Notes under the pieces: model-generated
What the model was told of the DNA's origin: nothing
Database searches by the model: none
Seen by the model: only the letters and a program-made list of their open reading frames with translations
Program-made: the position numbers and the translations under genes
From: Cladophialophora immunda
Lineage: Eukaryota; Ascomycota; Eurotiomycetes; Chaetothyriales; Herpotrichiellaceae
NCBI RefSeq assembly: GCF_000835495.1
Contig: NW_015622541.1
Span: forward strand, 4,154,001-4,218,000
Direction: 5' to 3'
Length of the DNA: 64,000 nt
Shown: in pieces, positions 54,856-64,000 of the stretch
How positions within the stretch are numbered: position 1 is the first letter of the stretch
Layout: every line of letters starts with the position of its first letter

Positions 54856-56299
54856 AACGTATACGTTACCCTTAACGTACTTAAGGTAAGCGTATCCCTT
54901 CCCTTCTACCTTTTACTTCTTCCTTATAGCTAATCATACTAAAGGTTCCGAAACCCCCTCGATCCTAACGATACCGTAACTTAGGTAACGCTATCATAAA
55001 GCTCGGCTCCCGCACTCCTAATCCTTACCTAGAGTACATTAAGTTATACTCTATCTACATTATTCGTCGTAGCTATTCGAAGTACGGTCCCTATACTAAA
55101 AAGAATATAACTTATTATAGTTACTTTTCTAAGGCTAAGTTTAATTAACTCGAAAATAAGAAGTAGGAATTAATTCGGTAAGGCTAAGAGGCCTAAAATT
55201 TAATATTAGCCTTAGCTAAATAATTATTAGAAACTTAGTAGCGTATTACTAATGTGAATAAAAGAATAGATATCCTAATGAAGCGTTAGGAGGATATAGC
55301 GGATCGTGAGGTAGCGGCTCTAAGCCTACTTAATAATAGTGATAGTATAGATATAGCGGTAATAGATATAGATCCCTTTATTTAGGATAATCTAGCTTTT
55401 AACGCGGTCATTTTTTCTAATCCGTCCCTCCCTTTTCCCGAGTTTAGGGATATAGAGTAGCTTCCTAAGTTATCTAATTAATGATTCTTTAGTACTATTA
55501 CTCCTTATTCCGATTCCTAGGCTCGATTCTAGATAATCTAATATAGTATAAGTAGTATTCAATAATAAGTGTCTTAGGTACGTTTTCTCTTAGTTCCTAG
55601 GTATTAGGTTCCGTTATTAACTAATATACTAAGTATTACGTTAGTATTAGGAACCCTTAATAGGCTAATATCTTTTCTAGCTTCGTTTCTTACATCCCGT
55701 ATAGTCCTGCATTAGTTATTCTTCGCCGACGTCTAGTATTAGTCTTATCTTCTAGTTCTTTAGGGATAATAGGTCGCGTACCTGTTTTTCGATAGTATTC
55801 CCTCTTCACTCTAGATAGTAAGCCGTCGCTATACTCCTAGGTGTTCTCTAAATTATCGTATTCTAACTACTTAATTAGGTATATATCGATACATTTGATA
55901 GCTTCCGATCTAGGGTTGAAGTTAACTAGCCTCTTAATCTCGTACTTTAGTTCTCCTATTTCCTTATCGATCTCTACTAGTCCTAGTTTTACGTTTAGGT
56001 CTCTACATAGTTCCAGTAGGGATTTATAGAATACTAGATATATTTCTAGTATCTTTAGGAGATCTAGTTCGTATGTAACTAATCCTAGTTTCTTTTTAAT
56101 GCGATATAGTCCGATTTTAGTGTAATCTAGTTTATCGCTTAGTCGTTTTATTTTAATGTTTTTTCTTCTTATATAGACTATCCCTCCCTCTTTAAGGTCT
56201 AGTCCCTTAGATCTTCTTTTATTTTCTCTTTTTACTGTTTTTTCTGATATTTTTTGTAATTCCTTTTACATTATATTATATAGCTCTTTTATCTTATTA

Positions 56300-58500
56300 A
56301 CCTTAATCCTTACTTCTTCTAATATTAGTTTCTTAAATTTTAGTATCTTAAATATATTTAGATAGTGTCTATAAGTTACGTAAAATAGTGATATTCCTAT
56401 TACGGTAGTGCTATTATTAAATACTATTTATACTATTAGTAGTAGTTATACCTAATTATCTTACTAATAGTTAACGTAGTATCGTAAGTATTATTCTAGT
56501 ATTTAGTTTATTCTTTCCGTTTGACTATCTATCTATAGATAGTATACCGTTAATAACTTTATGTCTATCCCTAAGAGGTCTATTAAGGACTACTAAAACT
56601 ATAATATAAATAGTTTATCTCTATCTAAGATTATCTTATTTAGTATCCCGTATTATAATATGACTATTCTAACGAATAAGTAGGCTAAATCTCTTACTAT
56701 CGCCTTTTTAGTAAATAGTAGTATATATATATATTTCGTTAGTCTTTCGATAATCACTATAATACTATTATACTCTTTACTCGTAAGGAGTTCTCGAGAT
56801 ATTAGTAGTTTTATAATAAAGTTAATTATAATGGAGTCCTATAGTCTATTTAGTATTTATAGTATTATAAGTAATCTATATAGTCTATATCGTTCTTTCT
56901 TTATTTTCTTATAAGTATCGCATTTTCTAATATATTCTTTAATATCTTTTCTAAGTCCTTTCTATATAAAGTCTCTTATAATTAACTTAATTATTTTTAT
57001 AATTCTAGAGTACTCTATAAGTTAGCTATTATATCTTTCTTTTATAATATCCCGTTTTTACTCTTTAGTTAGCTCGATATCTATAATTACTAAATTATAG
57101 TTATATCCTCTATATTATAGTATCTACTTATTAGTCTTAAGTAATATATTAGGTTCGGGTCCTACTACCCCTATATAATCTAGTCTTCTACTTAATATAT
57201 CTACTTAACTATTTTCGGTTCCTTTAATATAGTAGATTCTAAAGTCGTATCTTACTAAAGTTTCTATCTATCTTACTTATCGCCTATTTAGGTCCTTTAT
57301 TATTATTTAGTAAGTAAGATTTTTATAGTTAGTGAATATCTATACTAGATACTTTACCTCTTCTAGGTATACTCTCTATTATTATAATGCTTCTATAATA
57401 GCGAGTAATTCTTTATTATAGATATCGTAGTTTAATTCTAGTTAAATTATTTATCTTAAGTAGTAGACTATAGGTCGTGATCGGCTATTCTCGTCTTTCT
57501 ATATAAAATATATCTCTATTACCTCGTCTAACGTATTAATTTCGAGTATTAACTCCTTTTCTAGGTCGAATAATATAAGGATAGGTATAGAGGTTATCTA
57601 TCCCTTTAGTCCCTTAAAGACATATTTATATTTATTATCCTAGTTAAAGATATAGTCTTTCTTTATTAAATTCGTTAGAGATACCGTAATTCTTAAAAAT
57701 CCTTAGATAAACCTCCTATAGTAGTTAATAAGACCTAAGAACTATTATACTTCTTTTATACTCATTAGTATAGACTAGTTATTAATAGTCTAAACTTTAT
57801 TAGGGTTCGGCGCTAGTCCTTATAATAATACGATATAGCCTAGGAATACTATTATATATATATAAAATTCGCATTTACTTAGTTTAATTAGTAGATCCTT
57901 CTCTTTTAGTACTTATAGGACTTTCCGTACGTATTAGATATACTTATCGTATATTTTGGAAAATATAAGGATATCGTCTAAGTAGGCGATAATAAACTTA
58001 TCTAAGTACTCTCTTAGGGTATCGTTAATAAGTTCTTAGAAGATAGCTAGTGCGTTAGTTAGTCTAAAGGGTATTACTTAATACTTATATAGGCCCTATC
58101 TAGTCCTAAACGCCGTCTTCTACTCCTCTCCTTCCTTTATTCTTACCCTATAGTATACGTCTCTAACGTTAATTACTATAAACTATTTAGCTCCTAAGAG
58201 TTAGTCCTATAATTTATTAATTCTTAGTATTAGATATCGATTTTTCTTTATTATCGCGTTAAGGCGTCTATAGTTAATGTATAGTCTTAATCCCCTATCC
58301 TTTTTTAGTATAAAGAGTACTATATAAGCTACTTTCGACTTTAAAGGTCTAATAAACTCTTTTATAAGGTGTTTATTAATATATTCTTTAAGGAAGTCTT
58401 CTTCCTTTTTAGATATCGAGATTAGTCGTACGTAGTATTCTAGATCTTTTTCTTCTTCTAAGAGTATCTTATAATCTTATAGTTTATATTCTAGTAAGGC
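56300..58500 (-). pseudogene. Degenerate pol region (reverse transcriptase, RNase H, integrase)
   Basis: Minus-strand translation shows, in order and broken by stops: around 58.05 kb the RT palm start (FRLTNAL), then YLDDILIFSK near 57.95 kb, LGYIV and QFLGLINYYRRFI near 57.75 kb; the RNase H region follows at ~57.2-57.6 kb; integrase zinc-finger and core pieces (GLRKDIKEYIRKCDTYK, ERLTKYIY) at ~56.65-56.95 kb. Boundaries are approximate. Inactive. Confidence 0.7.
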
Positions 58501-60850
58501 TATATTACCTTCTCTTTCTTTAGTAAGGTCTTTAAAGTCTTTATATTCCGGTAGTATCTCCCTAATACTAGAGCTAGCTAGTATACGTTCTATTAGTCGC
58601 ACTAAAATCGTTCTTTTTAGAACCTTTAAGGATAATTAGTCCTCCCTTTATACGGTACTATATTTCGTAAATGTTATTATCCTTATTTACTAGTTAATAG
58701 TTAGGTTATGTTTTTAAAGCTAGTCTATTCCTAAAACTACGTTATATCCTAGGATATCTATTATATCTAGGTTTATTATTTCCTTATATTTCGTAATTAT
58801 TAATAGAACGTTTTTTATTTCTATCGTTACCTATCTTAATAGTCGTCTATCTACTATCTTTAAGAGATATAGAAGTCTTTTCTTTACTTCGTATTCATAT
58901 AGTTTTCTAACTATAGTCGTACTTATATAGCTTTAGTTAGCTCCTAAGTTAATTATAATAATAATCTAGATATTCGCTAACTCTACTATAAGGGCTACGT
59001 AGCGATTATCTAATATAGTTATCTCTCTTAACTCCTAAGGCTTTCTAACTCTTAGGTTATTATTATAACTCCTCTACCTCTTTAAGTCGTTACTTATAAG
59101 TTTTTTAGTTAGTATATATATCGCTCCCTATCCTATTAGCATTTAGTATCAAAACATTCCTCTAACATTTCAAATACCTCGGGGTATACTAGGATATTTT
59201 TAATATCTAGGTCGATATTATAGATATATCGATACTTTATCTTTATATCGTACTTTTCCTCATTTAGACAGTAGAAATCATCTACTATAAAATCTCCGTC
59301 TACTCTATTATTAACTATTTCTTCGATAATAAATAACCTATACGGATCTCCTCTACTATTATTACTATTAGTAAATATTATGTTTAGTATACCTTCTTAG
59401 TAATATAGATATAATTCTCTTCTCTATTAGTATTCTTATTTATCGTATATTTAGTCTACCTCTATAAGGTTAGCGTAGACTCCTCTAGATATTAGTATAT
59501 AGGGCCGTCTTAGATTGACGTTCTAGTAATATAAATGATCTCTATATTACTATTAGTAGTCTTTATCTTCGTACAAAAGTCTTTTATAGTAATAGTCCGG
59601 ATCTTCGCGTTCGTCGATCACCTTTCTATTCCTTAAGGGTCCTAATATCGATAGAATTAGCTTAAGAATAACTTCTTTTTCTCGCTATACTTCTTTAAGT
59701 TTATTTCTTTTAGTAATAATTCTCTTTATAGTCCCCTCCGGAAGTCTTATTTTAACTATTACTAGTTCTATTAGTTAATAGATATATATATCTTCTTTAT
59801 ATTTACACTCTTAGTCCTAGTACCATTTTATATTAATTTTCTTAAGTAGTAACTATAGTAACCTAAAAGGGTTATAAACTACGTATTAGTATAGTATATT
59901 AAGGCGATACTTAGTCTCGTAGTTATCTATCTTCTAGAAGTTAGTAGTAATCTCAATATTATACTTATCACTTTCTAGTACTACGTACTATTAGTATATA
60001 GTATCCTCCTCTAGTATAAGGTTCTTATTTAGTTTCTAGATAATAACGTTATCGTTTACGTAACTATTATAAAGTATATATATTAGTCAGTATCCTATAA
60101 GCGGGTCGATATTATTATATAATTCTCTAATATTAGTCTACGCCTCTCTAATATACGTAACTACCTAGTAGTCCCAGCATCTTTCGTAGGTATAGACTAG
60201 TTATACTATTCTAATACCTTCTAGTACTATTATCATATTAAGGCTCTATTCTTATAGCGGTACAATTAGTATCGTAAACGCTTTATTACCTTTTCCTATA
60301 TATAAATACATTCCTAGAACTATATATTCTATCTCTATAGCCTAGTAGATTTCTATCGTAACTAAAACTAGTTTATTAGCTAGTTATCCTAAGTTAAATA
60401 TAGGGTAGAGATACTCTACTTCTAGCCCGTAATTATCTTTATACTAATATTTTAGTAATTTCTAGTAGAGTATAATTATTATTATTTCCTTATCGTTATA
60501 TTTAATCACAATAAATATAGTAGATTCTTCTAGTTCTAGTATACGCATTATCTAGAATTCTTATTTATTATTAGTATCCTCGTAGTCAGCCCTAAATACT
60601 TCCTAGCGCTTTAGTTTATTAGCTTATCTCGCTACTCTTCTTTATTATTTTAGAAATTATCTACTCCTAATCTTTTCCGAGTAGTAGGTCGTATATCTAT
60701 TATCGTAGTACGCTATCTATAATAAGAGCTAATACTATAATTCTTTTTATCGTTCTTATTCTTCTAAGGTAGCTTTCTCCTTAGGTTTTATATCTTATTT
60801 AGATCTATCTATCTCCTTTTGAGATTCCGTACTTAGGTAGTCCTCCTATA
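58501..60850 (-). other. Retrotransposon interior, identity unclear
   Basis: Between the gag zinc knuckle and the RT palm there are about 2 kb more than a compact Ty3/Gypsy element needs. The protease is expected near 58.9 kb, but I could not fix its active-site motif through the mutations. The rest may be an extra ORF or an older insertion. Confidence 0.35.
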
Positions 60851-61880
60851 CTATATTACTCTAGCTATTAGCTACTATCTGAGCTCTCTATAAAGTATCG
60901 GCCTTTATTTCTTCATAACTAACTATACCGTCGTCTATTATATATAGTGTTAGACCGTTCTTATAATCTTTCGTATAGTATCCGGATTTTCCGTATCTAT
61001 AGTATAGATTATTTTTCTTACGTTTCTCTCACTCTGACTATAATAATCTACGAGACCTATTATTCCTAACCTTAGTTTATCCTCCTTACGCTTTCTAGTA
61101 AGTAGAACTACCGCGTTAGATTATGTCTAAGTCTATTAGTTCTCCGTAGTATTATTTATTCTTATAAGTTATACCCCCTATAAAAGTCCCTTTTCTTTCT
61201 ATCTAGCGTTTATATAACTAGTTATCGGTCTCGATAGAGAGTTTAACGAGCGATTTATACTCGTTAGGACGATCTATCCCTATCCTATCTTTAACTAAAT
61301 CCTTTAGCCCCTAATAGTAGGCTAAGGCGAAAGCTTTATCTTCCTAATCTAGTTTCAAAGTATAGCGCTAGAATATAGTGTAATACCGCGTAGTAGATCC
61401 TATCTATCTAAGTTAATAGATTCTCTAGGCTACTAACTATTCCTCCTTTAGCATCCTAAAGATCTATCTAATTCTTTCTTTAAAAACTAAGAAGTTTCTA
61501 AAGATTTCGTTTATCTCTAGGCTTCGCTACGCTAGTATAGAGCCGAGGTAATCCCCTATAATAGGTTTAAACTACTTAAACGCTAACCCGCGGAGCTAGA
61601 GTCCTATAAATAAAACTTTTTCTATATAGGTGGAGTATTTAGTACGTTATAAGGTAAATACTACCTTTAACTATATAAGATATATACTAAGCTTACTTCT
61701 ATCTTTATAGTACTATTTAACCTTAAGGTTATCCTTTATCTTTCCAGCCTCTATATTATTAATAGTTAAAGTAGTAATACTTATAGTAGAGGTATTAGAT
61801 TATTAGGTAAGTCTAAGCTTAGGCGACTTAGGGTTAGAGCTACTAGATATCGTTATTAAGTCCGCTACTATCTAAGATAG
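60850..61880 (-). pseudogene. Degenerate gag region with RIP-altered zinc knuckle
   Basis: Minus-strand pieces EDKAFALAYYQGLKD and IGIDRPNEYKSLVKLSIETDN (about 61.2-61.35 kb) match fungal Gypsy capsid proteins. A zinc knuckle near 60.95-61.0 kb reads YYRYGKSGYYTKDYK, with each Cys of the CCHC pattern changed to Tyr and the His to Tyr, as expected for C-to-T and G-to-A mutation. Confidence 0.7.
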
Positions 61881-61889
61881 TAGTTAATG

Positions 61890-62309
61890 TATTACGAGCT
61901 ACTATATGATATATAAGGTGTCTATAGGTAAACCCGCGGTAGTTTACTTAGTGATATAGTAGGGAGGGACGCTATAGCTAAGACTAGAAACTAAGTATAT
62001 AGTATATAGACCTATACGTATAGTAGATGATCGTGAGGAACTCGATTCTATATAACTATTATTGACTATGAGGAGAACTATATAGCTAAGTATAGCTATA
62101 TACTATTTAGGATATATATTTAACATATTACTCTATTAAATATGTTAAATATATTAACATATTTCTAAGCCGACCTAGGTATATTACTCTATTACCCCGC
62201 TTAGTTATGCTAACATATTTACTAAGACGTTAGCGTCTAACATATTCTCCTTAGTAGACCTTCCTTCCTACCTTTCTCCCTTAGCCTCCCATATGGTCGG
62301 TTCGTAATA
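61890..62309 (-). repeat. 5' LTR of the retrotransposon (420 bp)
   Basis: Begins TATTACGA (from TGTTACGA by G-to-A) and ends TCGTAATA. Same length as the other LTR. Confidence 0.9.
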
Positions 62310-63600
62310 ACTTAGAACTTTAACGAGACTAGGTTTATGATGGGCCTAATCTCGTCCGTAATGGTTATAACGAGTTCTGAAGGGTATGGAAAGATTAAGA
62401 TGGTATAGTCTAGTAATCGAGAATAGGCTACAGTGATCTAAGGTGTCAATTTGTACGGCTGGGCTATACCGCCTTTTATCGTGGTCACTAGTAAGTATCA
62501 CCTCGCATTATAGTACTAAGATAGTCCCCTTCTGTCTAACTAGGTTATCGCACTTAGTGATAATAGATAGATAACGAACAAGATTAGTCTTAATTAGGTC
62601 AAACACTTTGACAAATATAGTTATAGTTATACGAAGGGTACGTTTCGTCTATTAATCCTAGATAGTTATGAAAGTCATCACTCAGTGGATTTTAAGGCTT
62701 ACTATAAGGAGAATAACATTATTACACTCTATATACCTATATATTCATCGCATCTACTTTAACTACTTAACGTTAGGTGTTTCAGTCCCTTAAAGCGATT
62801 ATACGGCAAAGAAATCGAGAACCTAATCCGGATATACGTAACCTACATCACTAAGGTTAAGTTCTTTACCACGTTTAAGAACGCTTTTTTTACTTCCTTC
62901 GGCGAAGATAATATACGAGGAGGTTTCTGAGAGGTAGGGCTTATCTCTTTTAATCTAGATATGGTCCTTTTGAAGCTAGATATAAAGCTTCAGATACTAA
63001 TACTATTAACACTCCCCTCGCTAATAACTACCCCTTAGGTCTCTAAGATACTATAGACTACGTACGAAGTAACTTTATAGTCTGATTTTATTAAGGGGAA
63101 AGTTACTTAACATTAAGATAGCTCTCTAATAGCGATTTATAAGGCGATAGACTAGATAGTGAAAGGTATGACTACTATAATATATCAAATAGTATTAATA
63201 AAGGATTATATCCAGGAGCTTAAAGGGGTAAATCATACGCTAAGTAAGCGTCGCAGAGAGAAAAGGATATGGATCTAATAAGGAGGATCACTTACTATAC
63301 GAGATGCGTAGGATGTAATTGACTAGAGGGATGTAGATAAGTAGGTAGAGTAAGAAAAGCGTGTAAGTAGTAGTTGTATAAGAGGGGGTGAGCTAACTTA
63401 ACGATAATATAGTACCTACGGAAAGCCTAGGTATAATGTACGTACGTATTAAGAGGATAAAGAAATATCTAATATATCTAGTTCTAAGTAGATTAAGTGA
63501 ATTTATCTTAGGTTAGTGGTGTAATTGAATTAGATTGTCGTACGGTGGTGGTTAGGTGCGTGACTCGCTATGCTGCGCGACTCGCTATGCACCCACGTTA

Positions 63601-64000
63601 CCTATATATTTATCGTATCTACTTTAACTACTTAACGTTAGGTGTTTTAGTCCCTTAAAGCGATCGTACGGTAAAGAAATCGAGAACCTAATCTAAATAT
63701 ACGTAACCTATATTACTAAGGTCGAGTTCTTTACTACGTTTAAGAACGCTTTTTTTACTTCCTTCGGCGAAGATAACGTATAAGGAGATTTCTAAGGGGT
63801 AGGACTTATCCCTTTTAATCTAGATATAGTCCTTTCGAAGCTAGATATAAAGCTTCGGACGCTAATACTACTAACACTCCCCTCGCTAATAACCACCCCT
63901 TAGGTCTCTAAGACGCTATAGACTACGTACGAGGTAACTTCATAGTCTGATTTTATTAAGGGGAAAGTCACTCGATATTAAGATAGCTCTCTAATAGCGA
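63601..64000 (+). mobile_element. Second, partial pogo-type copy running off the window
   Basis: Starts immediately after the first copy's TA and matches the internal transposase segment at 62737-63137 (shared GCTTTTTTTACTTCCTTCGG and flanks). Differences are transitions. Its left end begins mid-transposase, so it is 5'-truncated here, in the same orientation. The right end is outside the window. Confidence 0.8.

Larger units (their letters stand above)
54422..62309 (-). mobile_element. Ty3/Gypsy-type LTR retrotransposon, RIP-mutated, 7.9 kb
   Basis: Two direct 420-bp LTRs flank a 7-kb interior. The 5-bp target duplication ACTTA stands at 54417-54421 and 62310-62314. A polypurine tract (AAAGGAGGGGGAGG on the minus strand, 54842-54855) abuts the LTR at 54422-54841, so transcription runs on the minus strand and the 5' LTR is the one at 61890-62309. 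Domain order gag, RT, RNase H, integrase along the minus strand fits Ty3/Gypsy. The interior is riddled with stops from RIP. Confidence 0.9.
53943..63490 (+). pseudogene. Pogo-type transposase, RIP-inactivated and interrupted at 54421/62315
   Basis: Left part from the ATG at 53943 reads MESTQKEVRILLALKALK, then an HTH-like region with in-frame stops. Right part resumes at 62315 with the DDE-region start (NFNETRFMMGLISS; the usual NFDET Asp now reads Asn), then LYGWAIPPFIV, then LILDSYESHHSVDF, IYSSHLLQLL and the basic tail. Many stops and substitutions are C-to-T or G-to-A changes. The frame continues correctly across the retrotransposon insertion. Non-functional. Confidence 0.8.
53845..63598 (+). 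mobile_element. Pogo-type (Tc1/mariner) DNA transposon, RIP-mutated, split by an LTR element
   Basis: Terminal inverted repeats of 43 bp at 53845-53887 and 63556-63598 begin ACGTGGGTGCATAGCGAGTC and differ at a single C/T position. TA flanks both ends (53843-53844 and 63599-63600), the Tc1/mariner target duplication. Removing the retrotransposon and one copy of its target duplication leaves 1861 bp, the usual size of Fot1/pogo-like fungal elements. Each inverted repeat holds a 17-bp unit twice. Confidence 0.88.

Noticed and set aside
55841..56029. Open frame of 62 codons in the transposon nest
   Set aside because: Composition is RIP-driven and it lies antisense to the retrotransposon pol direction. 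No coding support.

Overview
The window comes from a filamentous ascomycete (Pezizomycotina). Genes carry short 40-120 nt GT-AG introns with CTAAC/CTGAC-type branch points. It holds Zn2Cys6-type regulators, fungal sugar and drug MFS transporters and a P450. The right end is an A+T-rich repeat block whose repeat copies differ almost only by C/T and G/A transitions, the mark of repeat-induced point mutation (RIP). I cannot place it to class or genus. All exon coordinates are hand splice calls, checked for reading phase but not against transcripts or homologues.

Layout. (1) 1-15 kb is conserved backbone: the 3' end of a proline-rich protein gene, a small three-exon gene, a Nup49-type nucleoporin, a WRAP53/Swt21-type WD40 protein, a nuclear-looking fungal protein, a TTC1-type TPR protein, a HAD phosphatase and a PQ-loop membrane protein. 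(2) 15-53 kb is accessory and reads as a catabolic or detoxification gene cluster: a sugar-type MFS transporter, a Fungal_trans_2 regulator, a DUF1593 protein, a three-enzyme fusion (amidohydrolase + FAH-family + alpha/beta hydrolase, 1097 aa), an aldo-keto reductase, an SDR, an SRPBCC protein, a drug-type MFS transporter, a P450, a 120-aa membrane protein, two more SDRs, a Zn2Cys6 activator, an aldehyde dehydrogenase, an Old Yellow Enzyme, an ACMSD-type decarboxylase/hydrolase and a second fusion (zinc alcohol dehydrogenase + aldehyde dehydrogenase, 873 aa). (3) 53-64 kb is a RIP-degraded transposon nest that begins just after a truncated ornithine cyclodeaminase-like gene. A 1.86-kb pogo-type DNA transposon (43-bp inverted repeats, TA duplication) is split by a 7.9-kb Ty3/Gypsy-type LTR retrotransposon (420-bp LTRs, 5-bp duplication ACTTA) lying on the minus strand. 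A further partial pogo copy runs off the right edge, and a short unmutated 3' tail of the same family lies at about 22 kb.

How the cluster may work (inference). P450, OYE, SDRs and AKR would oxidise or reduce a cyclic or aromatic substrate. The ADH-ALDH fusion would take an alcohol to an acid in one polypeptide. The ACMSD-type enzyme would decarboxylate or hydrolyse. The three-enzyme fusion would run successive amide, C-C or ester hydrolysis steps, resembling the lower part of a ring-cleavage pathway. No ring-cleavage dioxygenase, polyketide synthase or NRPS is visible, so degradation fits better than synthesis. The substrate is unknown.

A 100-N assembly gap at 29696-29795 sits inside a 20-bp tandem repeat, so its true length is unknown.
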